From Rotaria macrura (taxonomy: Eukaryota; Rotifera; Eurotatoria; Philodinida; Philodinidae): a stretch of DNA of 64,000 nt. The position numbers and the translations under genes are program-made. Of this stretch, positions 1 to 13,250 are shown piece by piece; positions within the stretch are counted from its first letter, which is position 1, and every line of letters begins with the position of its first letter. The notes beneath the pieces are model-generated. The model was not told the DNA's origin, did not search any database, and worked only from the letters and a program-made list of their open reading frames with translations. The stretch spans positions 37,459 through 101,458 of the forward strand of contig OENT01000537.1 in the NCBI GenBank assembly GCA_900239685.1. The letters are read 5' to 3'.

Positions 1-1
1 G

Positions 2-3000
2 GAAGATATACTTCGAGCAAAACGGTGGATTGTCATTTTGGGTGATCCTGGTAGTGGAAAAACTAGTTTCGTTCGATGGTTCGTTAGTCATCTTGCTCAA
101 AGGCTTCGCATTGGTGGGCATCATTCAACCGACTTTGGTCCTCTTCGAATTCCGATTTTGATCCGTATTGGAGAGTTTGCTGATTTTCTCAAGCATCAAT
201 CAACGCTGACTCTACTAGATTATATAGGGAAACACAAATGGATGAATAAGGCATTGATCGATGAATCACAATTTTCTCTTAATTGTTTGTCAAATGCTCT
301 CAATGATTATATCAAACAAGGCCAAGCCGTAATCATCCTCGATGGTCTTGACGAGATTCCAGTATCCGAACAGCGTTCGAAAATAATTAATCTTGTTGAG
401 AATTTTGTCGAAAATTATGTTCAAACACCAACAGGTATATCTGTCTTCGAGAATCCACATATGAACAGACTTTTTGATGATCCATTTCGATCGGGTGGCA
501 ATCAGTTAATTGTAACTAGTCGCATAGTTGGTTATCATGCTGCTCCATTGGCTGGACAGTTCGCTCACTATACGATTCGACCTATGGATGAGGAACACAT
601 GAAGGATTACGTAGATTATTGGTTTTCTAATGTTCACAAGCAAATAATTGAAACTTTAAGATTGCCGATCGGCAACCAAGGAGAGAGACACGGTGACGCA
701 TTGAAAGAAGAATTGAAAAAAACAGACAACATTGGACTTCGTGATGTTGCTTCAAATTCTTGTTTAATGTCTTTCATATGCAGCGTAGCTTTTCAACAAC
801 CAGAAGGTTCTTCATTACCTACTCAACGTATTCTTCTGTACGAACAAATCGTTGGATCAATGCTGAGCATGTGGAGTACTAAAGGATCAACAATTCATAT
901 TCCGAAATTAATACGCATTCTTAGTGATATCGCCACTCAAATCCATTTAAATTCTGCGTCAGGTCTTATCCATGAGGAGAAAATGAAGGAAGTCTGCATT
1001 GAGTCTTTGAAAGCTTTTCTGAACAAAAAAATGTACACGGAAGAAGATATGCGAGCAATCGAAAAACAATCAATAGAATTCGTACGGATTTTTAGGGAAG
1101 ACGTTGGTATTTTAGCTGCACGAGGTGAATCGCTCTATGGCTTCCTTCATTTGACGTTTCAAGAATATTTCACATGCTTGAAACTAATCGATGTTGATAA
1201 ATTAAAACAAGAAAGAACGGCAACCCATGGCTCATCATGTTCAGATGGAAAGGTTCAGTTGGTCGTTCAATTGTTGCACCGTCATATGAATAATCCACGT
1301 TTTCGTGTACCCATTGCACTTGCTTTAGGCAAGCTCAGTTCTACATGGTCGAAGGAGAATTTTGATGATTTCTGCCGTAAATTTGTCAACGAACAAGATT
1401 TATCCGGTTCTCTTTTGCCACTAGGCGCTTATATATTCATTATTTCTGCCGATGATCTGGTTGATTATCCCTCAGACAATGTTCTCTTTGATGCTTTAGA
1501 TCAGTTGATGATTGCAGCTGGCCAATATCAATGGCACGCTGTTTGTCCATTTCTCTTCGATCAGATTACAAATGCTTTAAAAAAGTTTCGAAATAGTACG
1601 GTTCCCCGATGGATCAATCACTTTTTAGCCCGATCTCCTCCACATAATATTCAAAGTCTATCCGCACTGTGTCGTTTGCTTGAAGGTGAACCTCACAAAT
1701 TTGAAAACATCGATTGGTTAGATCAATCATCCAGTTCAATGTTGCAATCATTGGCTAACCTCGATAATCAGAATAATGAATTTGCCATCGATCGATTGTT
1801 GGTCAAGATAACTTTCACAAATCCTCGTTTGTTTCCTGTTCATCCAAATACTTTGAAAGGATTTTTACTCGAAAAAGAAATGGAAACATATTCAATACCC
1901 ATCGGTCTATTTCCTGTAATCATTGTCTTATATGGTGGTTTGAAGAGAGATGGTCAGAGCGTCGTCTTGGATCCATTTCATATCCATCGAGAGTCGACGG
2001 TAGTGACACCGATTTTAATACGACATTTGTCCAGATTACATCGCGATCCGCAACATGAATTGATGACGGCTGTAAAAAATGATTGTCTTGAAGCCGTTTT
2101 GACACAAATAAAAAAGGAAGATGAATCTTCCGATACTATCGATCTTTGTATTGCTGCTATTTGCTTGTACGGTATCGATTATTTGCAGAAAAATAATGTA
2201 AGAATATCAAAAGTCGTGCTGTCGTTGAGTTTGAACAGATTTAAATATGTTTCCATGATGCTACGCCAGTTTTATTTTGCTGACAATGACGATGATCGTT
2301 CAATTGAAAACGAAACAACGACATATATTGCAAGTGTGATAAATCATAATCAACTTAATGAATCATCGGAAAAGCGACAGGTTTTAGATTTGTTAGATTC
2401 ACTCCGAAGCGCTACAGCTCGCTTGCGATCCTCTATAGTCTCAACTTTACTGAATGGACAATCGAAACCTGATAAACGAGTAACAACGTATCTACCGAAT
2501 TCTCTTCGAAAGGAGAGTGCATATCTTACTCATATCTTATCCCCAGATAAATATTTCTACCCCGGTCAAAGTTCTTGTTCATATATTCATCATTTTACTC
2601 AGCTTTTCTGGCCATTGGAACATGACGATGTGTTTGACACACAATATAGAATGGCTGTTGCGATGGACACCATATCACGATATTTACTCTTTCGTAATGA
2701 AGATATTTTATTTTCGCTGACATTTGTACCTCAAAATTTACAAAATCTTTATATCCGATTATTAGAACAAAAATTCATCATAATCAACTCAAAAGAAAAC
2801 AGTGCCAATGAGAAGGAACATCTATGCTTCGGTCATATTCTTCTTGAGTGTTTAATGAAATTATCAAATACATTTTGCAAGAGACTTTCTCTCATGAGTG
2901 CTTCAACTGCGCTGTTGCCTTTGTTACGAATGCATCATTTAGAGAACTTTGGCAGCAGTCTGTTGTGGAATGTAAATCAAAACGATTCCTACATGTCGTA

Positions 3001-6000
3001 GGGATTCGAAGTTCAGAGACAACGTCCAATGAATTCTGAGACTGGTCAATACATGGATGAGACTGAAGACTTCACTTTAGGCGAGGATATGCCAGGAAAG
3101 GAGCGAAGAAAGTTATTTGAAGCATGTATTGAACAGGAGCGTCAAAGGCTTCAAACAGCTTTGGTTGAAAACAACGGAAGGAATTCGAAACTTTATTCTT
3201 CATGCATTTCTTTGGCATGCATTTGTAAATGGGCAAAAGAGGAGGACCGATTACGTTTACTAAACGATAGTGTGCATGGAGCCATGTCTATCCATTGCAA
3301 ACTTATTCGTCTTGATACATTGTGTGCTATAGCTTATTACAATTATTCTGAGTATGCTCAGATTCATGTTAATAGCGGTAGATCTCTTCAGAAAGAAATT
3401 GAGTATCAACTCAATGACATTTACACTGACATACCACTTTTATTGCACACTGCCATTTTTATTCGCTGCTTACCATTTCTGCAACATCAAGGCACAATTG
3501 AAAAATGCATAAAATCCCTAGGTAACAAGTTAAACAAAGCTGATCTCCAAGATAAATATGCGGTCTTCGAAGCTCTATCACCATATTTGCAATGGAATTC
3601 TATCTTTTTGTCTATCTTAGATATTAAGTTGAATATTAATAATAATACTGAGTACATAACACTGGAGACCAGCCGGTCCTCTATTTTAAAGGAGTATCTA
3701 AATATTAGTTCGCATCCCAATACATCCTGTTCGCTACCAACTCCCAGTGCATATATTATGGAGTTAACCAGTGAACTCCATGCATGGATTGGAGCCAATT
3801 CTCAAAACTCGCTTATATCATATTTGGATCTATCTGCAGCAGGTAAAACTAATGCAACTATGTTACTTCAATCTAGCACTCATATTCTAACGTTCGCGCA
3901 AGCTATGATGATTACAAACATCATTTCCTCTACTGTATTGAACCAAAGCAAACATTCCAAAAACCTTCTCGTTGATTTGAACAATGCATGGCATCGTTTC
4001 AATTTGGTCGAATTCAAAGCTGCTCTATTGCTCGAGCATTGGCTTCCTTGGAAGGATTCTAATGAACTTAATCGATTTGCGAACCATGCTGCGCTTCTAC
4101 TCATTGCATCCGATTTATGGTCTGTTCAAGCTACTACAATCGTGTGTGATCTCTTGATTAGTGATAATGATCGTTTTCGTCAGCGAGCAGAAATGAATTT
4201 GCGTTTCCAAAGCGATGATGACTGTCGAACAAGCTCAACGTTGGGTATTGATGTTTACTTAACTCTAGCAAAGAAACAAGCCTATTACATGCATAGTTCT
4301 CCTTCTGCAACTCTAACTATGTCAAGAATGTTTGGAAATACAACTCTAGATTCGCCGTCTCATTTACTGACTCTTTTCTGGTTAGAAAGATACAGAGTTC
4401 ATGCATTGATCAATAAACAATATTCCATGAAAAACTCATCATCTTCGTCAATTTTCAATGTATATTCCTATTTTTCAAATGACATCACAAAAGATGTGAC
4501 GTTTTGTTATATGGTGAGTAAAATGACTTCTGATATAGTGCACTACATATGCCATCTAATAACATCGAATTTTACTCCATTCTTGGAAATTGATGGCGAT
4601 ACAACGTCGAATTCAGTTCTTGAAAGTCATACTCAATTTGTCGTCTCAGTACTTGTATTTACAGTCGCTTTCATAAAATACACAGATGAAACACGGCCAT
4701 TGATGATTGAGGCTTTAACGAAATTACTTCAAATATCACCGAACCATGAAATTTGTCAAGCAGCAGCCTACGCTCTTGGTTACGTTTGTGATGCAGACAC
4801 GTGTGAAACGTTATATAATCAAATTGAAACGGTGACGAACAACGATTCCAATGATACTTCGTCTTGCCCTGACTGTGTTATCAGTGCATTAATTTCAAGT
4901 TATTTCCATTGTTTATCTGTGTGCAATGTTGACTTTGATCAAGACAATATCGATCTATTTCGAAAATTATACAAGCATTCCTCACCAGATGTTCAAAGAG
5001 CAGTAAGTGTTGGACTTGGTCGCGTTCTCGACAAATCTTTATTGCTTGATTTTCTTGATTCCGATTTTGTCGAGTGTTATCATTCACTCATTCAGGCAAC
5101 AGCTTACTGCTTGGCATACACAGTTAGGGAAGAAAAGCCAAACATTGTTGCAGCCTTCATCGAAGAGAATCCTGATCTTTTATCCGTCTTCGTGATCGAG
5201 TTGTACAATAGTATTCGTCATTTCACTAATGATGTTCAACACATCAACACTGTGGACAATATACTGAACTATGGGTACCCTCAGTACGTAGACGTTGCAG
5301 CTTCAATAGCCACACGAATGCCAGCAGCATTTTGTACTCACATACAAGATTGCGGTTTTGGAGATGAATTGAAACGTTCTTTATTTTATACGAGTAAACA
5401 GCATCATTTTCCTCGTCGCGCTGCCTGCTTAACTATTTTGTCAGTTTTCGGTGAATTAACGTTGGAATTATGTGATATGTTTATTCAAGCTCTCCATGAC
5501 GATCCACATATCCAAAATACCTGCCACAAATGTTTAACACGTATTAATTTCATAAGAGACCAACAGATCATCATGGATCGTTTACTCTCCTATCTCCAAA
5601 AAGAATCGGTGAATGTTCGATATTTGACAGCTAAAATACTGCTTCAACTTGCTCAATCTTGTCTTATTTCCTCTGATCAGGTTCGAAGAGCATTGAATGA
5701 ACTTATGTTAGATTCTGCACCAAACGACGATCTGTGGCTAATCGAAGAGCAAGATCAACTATTGGCAAAAAGTGTCTATTACTATGCCGGCTCACTAAAA
5801 GATGTTCTATATTGTCTTCTCGTCAAGCATTTAACTGCTAGTGCAAGTGGGAATATTCAGAGAAATCAACTTAATGCTATCGACTTAGATTTCGTTCAAT
5901 CGGAGAAGGCATCTCGTCTTGCATCATGTCGTTATGAACCGGAAACAGAAGATGACTCAAATATGAAGAAACCAACGAAATTAATTGATTTGTCTGATAC

Positions 6001-6304
6001 AGATGAAGAGTCAACCTCGTCTCGTGCATCCTACACTGATGAAAAGTCTGACCAAGCGATGTCTAGTATAAATGAACTCCAAGAACATCATGATCGAAAA
6101 TTGCCTAGTGAAACTAGAACATCATTAGTGGAAGATACAAATAAATGCAGGAGAGAATTGACCATGAATAACAGCAGCAGCGAAGAAAGGACAGAAACCG
6201 AAACGATACAACCAACGAATGAAGCTAACGAGATGTCATCAGTGCGACCTGCATTACCAAAATCAGCTCAAACTAAGACCAGCACTATGTGCATCATTCT
6301 TTAA
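2..6304 (+). CDS. NACHT-HEAT STAND-type NTPase, 5' partial, C-terminal CaaX box
   Basis: Predicted signal-transducing NTPase of the NACHT class. The reading frame is open from base 2, before any Met, so the start lies outside the window. Exons 2-2971 and 3017-6304 give 2085 visible residues. The first 40 residues hold the Walker A loop GDPGSGKTS. Walker B is AVIILDGLDE near residue 117, followed by the sensor-like stretch QLIVTSRIVGYHA. This order is that of NACHT modules. The remaining ~1600 residues are helical. The C-terminal third carries HEAT-like units (AAYALGYVCD, AVSVGLGRVLD, TAKILLQLAQS), then an acidic, Ser-rich low-complexity stretch. The protein ends Cys-Ile-Ile-Leu, a CaaX prenylation motif. 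An in-frame TAG at 2999-3001 would split the gene. It falls inside a 45 bp GTAAAT...TTCAG intron that keeps phase, so I call one gene. A genuine nonsense mutation is the alternative. The founding domain upstream of NACHT is unseen. Confidence 0.85.
2972..3016 (+). other. 45 bp phase-0 intron containing an in-frame stop
   Basis: The donor is GTAAAT directly after an Asn codon, and the acceptor is TTCAG. Removal joins codon 990 to Arg-Gln-Arg-Pro-Met in the same frame. The length is a multiple of three, so retention does not shift the frame but introduces the TAG at 2999. It is slightly shorter than the 54-63 bp introns of neighbouring genes. Confidence 0.7.
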
Positions 6305-9039
6305 TCTTTATTTTATTTGAATGAAAATCCACTTTGTGACACAAAATGTTATATTTGCTGATAAATGACGCTAATCCTCAAGATCGCTAAGCATTCTAAG
6401 CAAAGTAGAAAATCCAAAGAATATCTCATTTGAAAGGACTGAGAATATCTTTGGGACAATATGGTCCAATTAGAAAGTTAAGGTGTGGGTGTGAGTGTGA
6501 ACGATTGAAAAATAGGCACCGTTCATTCAGATACTGAAATTATTTAAATAAAAGAAAACATTTACCCAAGGTAGTACATAAAGTTGAGATTTACTGGAAA
6601 AGGTGTTAGCGCAATCTCTGTTGGATGAAAATATGAAACACAATGCATCTGTACTGTTTCTAATCTCCTGAAAGTTGCCTTCTGCAAATCTGTATTGAGG
6701 TTTGAACATCAGCAGTGTTCCTTAGTTTAGAACATAGAGTTTCAATAAGGAAATCCTCAATATTATCAGTAGAATTTAGTTACAGATGACTTCTGATAAT
6801 ACCTTGAAACTGACTGTAATAGTCTCAAGGCGTCGTCTCTCATTTTCTTTACTAGTTCCTGGAGTTTTCTATCACATTCTCCAACGATCAATTAATGAAT
6901 TAGTAAAAGTATCTGTGATAGAACAGAACCATCTCGTGTCACGACTAATTCATTAGTAGCTATTTATATAATTAATAATAATGTCTGCAACAGTCTGTAA
7001 TTATGTATGACTCTCTCTGGAACAATTGTTAGGGGACGGTGGGTGGGTGGTTCCGAAATTTCTACCATAAACACTCCTTTCAGATCGTGTTTCGAAAAAT
7101 CGTCCATTAATCGTGGTTTATCGCCAAAAGTAAGGAAATTTTGGTGACAGGGGCTGTATTTTATTAATGATTGAGTTTATTGAACTGGAATTACACCTGA
7201 ATTTATAATACAATAATTGTTCTGCAAATAAATCACTTTTATATGCCAGTGATTGCATTTTAACTGCTAAGTACATTTCACTATAAAAAGCGATAGACGT
7301 CATTTTTAAGAATTTTACCACTTAATATTGTCACATCGAAAATTTGCTGAATTCTTCAATTTTCCTGATGCACAATCTCGATTCGACCTCTTCGTATAGT
7401 GAGAACTTCAGTTTCTTTGAGCAAATTCTTGAATCCCAGTAGATACAGAAACATCATTTATTTATTTGCTTGCCGAACCCCCTCCCCAATTAAACAATCG
7501 TTTTTCTAGTCCTGTGAGGTCTGCACTAATCCCTCCTCGTGCAATATAGGAAGATTCACATTTGCTTTACGCACTCTTTTATTCACTTTGTTTACTCACC
7601 TATACCTACACCCAAAGCCAGATTCATCAATCCCCGTAGACATTTACTAACTAAACACTTGCCGAACGAGAACTATGTACTATCAAATTACAGTCGGTAT
7701 GTATTTAAAAATTTTTTCCACCTTGGTATGCATCAGTTTCAGTAACTTGGATGCCCAGTTAATTTTTTGAGTGGTATCTGATATTTTTTCAAGCCAGTTT
7801 ATTTACATTATAGTGTATTGCTATAAAAAAGGCTGGTACGTACGAATTATTTTATAGCCCCATTTATGATTTTATATTGTGCATGACTACATACAGCTAC
7901 TGCTTATTATTCATAACATACTCTTTTCGTCATGAGGACTTGAAGTTATCTGTACTAGACACTTAAGTTAGGAGGTAACGCAAAGCTTGTGTACTCGTTT
8001 GCTTTTGAGACATAACGAATCGTTATAAATCTTGATTAAAACTTTTCGGATTCTAGAAATTCAAATGCTGTATGCTCTTCATTGTTCTATACATACTACA
8101 TATTTATTTACACCAATGCCCGATGCACAATTTTGCTCGGAAACCCTTGAAGAAGATCCAAATCTAAGATATAAAATAGTCGATATTATACCTTGTAATA
8201 TTGAATGAAAACTAGCTCGCATCCCATGCTGTTCATGTACATAAATAGTACTATTATGTCATAGTTGATCTCGCCAAAAGAAAATCTTGTAGACTATTAT
8301 TAAACATGAATAGCATGTGAATCGTTTCTAACAATGATGCTGAGTCGCACAAGAAGACAAAGGCTTAAAAATCAACACGAATGAAAGGCATAAGGAAAAA
8401 ATTTCTCAAAAAGAGCAGTTCTTCTGAACACTTGGATTCCTATACGTTACCATCAGTAAATGGAGAAGTGGTTATTGTGTGTACAATACAACAACAACAT
8501 TCTTCTAGATGACTAGAATTCTATTATTCAATTATTTCAACGTTGTCATTAATGAGTTTTTACGAAATTCACATGTTGCATTTAATAATATAAGTTGTCC
8601 GCGTTTTCACACAGAGTATTTGATCATTATAGATTGATGAGTATGAAACTAATGAAATGATCATGAAACATTTGACGTTGACCTAATGACAATTTTTGTA
8701 AGATGTCATTCTCTTCTTTATTCGTTGTATGTTTACTTAATACGATTCAATTCGAAACTGTTTGAATTTCATACAACGAAATAAAACGAATATATATGCT
8801 GCTTTGTTTCTTGTCTTTAAAATATTTTTATTTTCTATTTATGTAATTTGATTTCGTGAAATAATTATTCTACCAACCGTTCTTTTATTTTTCTTATTGA
8901 TAACACTCTAATCGTTAATTGAAGTAGATTTTGAAGAGAAGCATTCAAATGTTTATTTTATTCAATCCATTTAAAAGAAAGAAGAATAACAAAAAATTTT
9001 CTTTCAGTTTTGAAAAGTTTATTTTATTGAAAACTTGAA
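6305..9039. other. Intergenic, no gene recognised
   Basis: AT-rich sequence with no convincing coding frame. It has a small inverted repeat (TAATGAATTAGT near 6892 facing ACTAATTCATTA near 6944) between ordinary sequence. About 30 bp around 7085-7115 resembles a stretch near 48660. Promoter elements for the gene starting at 9040 could not be identified. Confidence 0.6.
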
Positions 9040-12000
9040 ATGTTCTTTCGTTTGTGGAGTCTGTTTTTACTATCCCTCATAGAGCCATCACTAGAGGATC
9101 ATTACAAAGGTGGTACTTTATCATGGAAACCAATGAATCGATTTTCTTTAACGAGTCCCGTTGAAATTATCATCACAGAACGACATTCATGGACATTTAT
9201 TCGATATCAATGCAACGACACGACGATCAATACTATGGGCATATACAATGATACAAAAAATGCAACAGCAGCTACAGTGACGTGTATAAGTTCAACAGCT
9301 GCATGTACATCATCACTTTTTCAAACGATTAGTGCACCATTATATTGTACGGATTTTTCAACAGTATTCGTAATATCGACAGGCACTTATTATACGACAC
9401 AATATTTGGCACTGAATTCGGTCATTGACTTAGCTTCGAGAGGTGCAGCTTGGGCCAATGAAACTTTAACAAATGATTGGTCACTGGTTTCACATATGGA
9501 TTTAACACCGATTTCAAGTAAAATTAATACATCGCCGGGTATGTTGTCTCTTAAGAATATACGTATCAGAATACATAAACGTATTGAGGAAAAACAGTTC
9601 AAGTAGAATTTTCCTCAACAACAGTAACCAGTTGCTAATCTGAATAAAAATATATTGTAATTATTGCTTAAAGTGAAATCTGATTTGATAGTTTTCAAGT
9701 TGTCTGAAAGTCCTTTAGAATAAGTAATTCAATTATGTTATATCAAAGGAGATATAATCGAAGAATCTTCTAACAATACCTTTTTTCATGAGATTTTTAT
9801 ATATTCTAAATCTTCAGAATGGCTTTCTACCACCTGAAAACTGTCATGAATGCATCAAATATGATATCGAAGTAGTCATTAAAACCAAATCTATTGGCTT
9901 TTTTTACAAAAATGTTTTGTATCATGTTATGCATGTCAATTGAATTTATTTTAGTAACGGCCTCATTACCGCTTTTTCATCTTTATGTCAATCAATATGC
10001 TGTTATGCAAATACTAGCATACGATTGGGATTATGATCAAATTGTTCGATGCCGTTGGTCATATCAGTATTCATTAGACGAATGTGGAAGTGTATGTTTT
10101 GATCTGCCCAATTCTGTATTAAATACAGTAGATTGTACGATCGCGTGGACACCTGTTCTACGAGCTGCAGATATAGCCAATGGTTTGAATCAATCGACGT
10201 ATGTAGTTGCAATAACGGCTGAAGATTTTGTCAATGCATCGAGTACGACACCTCTAAGTTCGACATCTCATCAAATGCTGGTCTATGTTTCTTATAAACC
10301 AACTCATGCTTGTCCGACAATCCCTACCATTTGGAATTACGCTCGACGTAATCGAGCATGTTATGGTAGGATAATTGATTGTGACAGATAAGTCTATCTC
10401 AATAATCATATCTCTCTAGCAATTTCTGTTGGTTCAGTAACTACGTTTCGTTTTCTGAGCTCAGTCAATTGTACAAATAATACTATTGTTGATTTTATCT
10501 CCACATCACCACTGTATGCAACTAAAACAGAAATATACGAATATAATAATAATACATGGGGTGTCAACGTAACATGGACTCCACAGACCAATCAAACTGG
10601 TAAGTACATTGTATTGATGAAGATTTTCGTGATACTTTTCATTCGCACACTATTAGGTCTTCAACCGATCTGTATCGCATCTGTGGATAACTACGGGCAA
10701 ACTAGTAGCCAGTATTGTGTCATGATTGCCGTAGATGCTACCAATCCATCCTTAGAAGGACCGTCAATTGTTCAAGGTACAGCTTCACCTGTTGGCACTG
10801 TTATGTCTACACAAACAGAATTCAGCATTCAAAGTAAGAGTTGTCAAATGAATACTTTTACGACGATGAACTTCATTTCACTGGCGGAATAAGATTGAAA
10901 AGTATACCCTTCATATTTTAGCAACGGCAATTCTGAGAAGAACAAGACTTAGCGGAACTTATATCCAAATATATCGATCGAGCCCAAATCAACTTGTCTA
11001 TCAAATCGATTGCAAATATTCACCGGATGTATATTTTATTAACAGTACCATTGTTTTTTTCGTTCGTAATACATCATGGGTTTTGGGTGCTACATACTAT
11101 GTCACGATGGGAGAAGGTGTAGCAACTGCTGATCAATACTGTGGTGTCGAAGCTAGTTATTTGAATAGTAAGCTAGTTTGAAATATAGATATGAATATTT
11201 ATTGATGACTCATGTATGATTAGCTTATTACGGATGGCATTTTACAATTTGGAATTCGAAACTATCATCAACAACTACACCATCTACTACAACAACTACA
11301 GCCACAACACACACGGTGACTACTCGTGTAAGTATTTCCTCACTTATTTTTTTCCCTTTGCACCATCAAAGATTAAAATCTGGCGTATATATTTGAAAGG
11401 CACGAAGTGATTATTTTGTTATCGAATCGGATGAACGATAATAACAATAAATGAATTGAATGAAAGATAGTTATAAGTTTGAATTTAAATTTAGTAATAA
11501 AAAAGATAGTTTGGCTCGAAAAATCTTTAAAAACATGAAATGATCTAGGATCACAATTTATATCCAGACCATTCTTAAAGTTTTAATGAACGATGATTAC
11601 TCGTATCAAGAAAGCTTGCAAGCAAAAATCGTTTGATTGAGCTAATATTATGCTATAGTTGGGACTCGATATGATAAATATAAACTTACGTAATTGTGTC
11701 TTCACGCTTTATAATTTCCTACGAAAAAGTATTTAACTAAATCTTTAGTACATTTTCCGTTTACCTATATAACTGAAACATTTTATCCTAACATATCACA
11801 GTTAAGACAAACTCTATGATTATCATAGTTTACGAAAAAACTTAATTTTGCTCCATTTAATTTCAAACGCTTTCTAACTTCATTCGAATACTATTCCCAG
11901 CATCAAAAAGAGACTTCATGCACTTTGTAGTCATAAATAAAGAATAATTACAAATGAGGATCTTTTGAAACAGTCTTATTATTTTATACGTAAGGATAAA

Positions 12001-12682
12001 AACCTTCTGCGGAACTCTACTGAAGATTTATATTTATCGATTTTCTCTCTCCAGCAGTATAAAACTACGTTGCTACGCCCTCAATAATCCTAATTCGTTG
12101 AGTAGTAAAACGGATTTCTATCCTAAGCATTCGGAATGCTGTTTTCTATTTAAATAATCAGTAGCGAACTATAAGAATTCATCTCAAATACTATTCATTC
12201 GAATAGTTTCTTGGTACAACAACATATAATACACTGTATACAACGACAGGTCTTCCAGCTTATACAACGATAACAACAACGACGACGTCATCCGCTACAA
12301 CAACTACGGCTACAACTACAACAACAACATCGGCTACGACCAGTCAGTTATTTTTAAAATAAAACATATCCGAATCAATGTTTATAAAAATCTCATTTCG
12401 AATTTAGGTACGTCAGTATCAACTATAACATCGGAATATTTTCCTGACGTTGCTATCATTTATCCAAAAGATATGGAACTTGCATGTGTACAACCAGTAG
12501 CTATATCAGCAGTGATCGTAACGATTGTAGTTGTTCCACTTCGATTTCTTGGAATGATTCTACTGTTCGTCAAAATGATTTCAAATTATCGACAAGCAAT
12601 TTTAAAGACTAGAAGTGCACACCGTACTCGTTTACGGCAAGCACTTGAATTTGAAGACGAGGACGAAGAAGAATTTCTCTAA
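9040..12682 (+). CDS. Type I membrane protein, orphan receptor-like, eight exons
   Basis: Exons 9040-9538, 9955-10365, 10420-10599, 10657-10833, 10922-11167, 11224-11327, 12207-12342 and 12408-12682 give 675 residues. The N-terminus is a signal peptide (FRLWSLFLLSLIEPSL). A conserved extracellular module follows, with motifs DHYKGGTLSWKP and ITERHSW and many paired Cys and NxT/S sites. A second module has YDWDYDQIVRCRW and Cys pairs. Later exons carry CxxN-rich modules ending in VTMGEGVATADQYCGVE. A Thr-rich, mucin-like stalk (about residues 517-590) leads to one membrane helix at about 615-640 and a short basic then acidic tail (EFEDEDEEEFL). I recognise the module style from uncharacterised invertebrate surface proteins but know no function. 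Introns 1-5 all fall after the first codon base. A dead copy lies at 21993-23800. Intron 6 is long (879 bp). Confidence 0.85.
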
Positions 12683-12759
12683 AAGTTACACATTTCTCTT
12701 TTTATTTGAATATGTATCCGCGTATTTATTTTCTGTCATCCAGAAAATATTCAATCAAC
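12683..12759 (+). other. 3' flank of the membrane-protein gene
   Basis: Short downstream stretch. It is collinear with sequence near 23820-23880 in the second copy of the block: TTTTCTGTCATCCAGAAAAT here against TTTTCTTTCATTGGCAAAAT there. This links the two duplicated units through the gap between their genes. Confidence 0.5.
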
Positions 12760-13250
12760 AAAGACGAATACATTTGAACATCAGAATAAAATCTTTTTCA
12801 ATGAGGTTATGGTATTTTCATGGGACGAATCTAAACTGAAACTATAGAATATTGATATGGATGAATACTTTCTTGTTGTTAATGGAATTGATTTGGACGT
12901 AATGTCAATTTTCATCTGAACTATAGCTATCCTTATCACTATAGTAAGTTAACGGTACTAGAATGAAAAATATGCTCAACATTTGCATCTGCTCATTAGA
13001 AAAGCATACAATTTCGATGTTATTCTATTATAGATATCGGGTACACCACGAAAGCCTTTACAATAACTCCCATCCAACTATTTCATAGATGCAGAGTAAT
13101 AAACATTAATAATAGGAAAGAATAACGAGCACACTCACAACGGAAATAATATTTTTTGACCAATCATCCTCTTATCACTAACGCTGATGATGTATACGCT
13201 GTAGAAATTTTTTCACGAATGTTTTCTCAATAAAAAAAAGAGTGAACATT
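12760..13250 (-). pseudogene. Copine gene remnant, paralogue of 23914-25672
   Basis: Read on the minus strand, this stretch aligns with the last exons of the intact copine downstream. The strongest match is ATCGGGTACACCACGAAAGC near 13036 against ATCAAGTACACCACGAAAAC near 24398, running on through TTTACAATAACT.CCATCC and into the adjacent intron (AATAATAGGAAAGAATAA). The part matching 24231-23914 is barely traceable, and exons upstream of 24597 are not seen. There is no usable reading frame. It sits directly behind the intact membrane-protein gene, just as the intact copine sits behind the dead membrane-protein copy. Confidence 0.7.
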
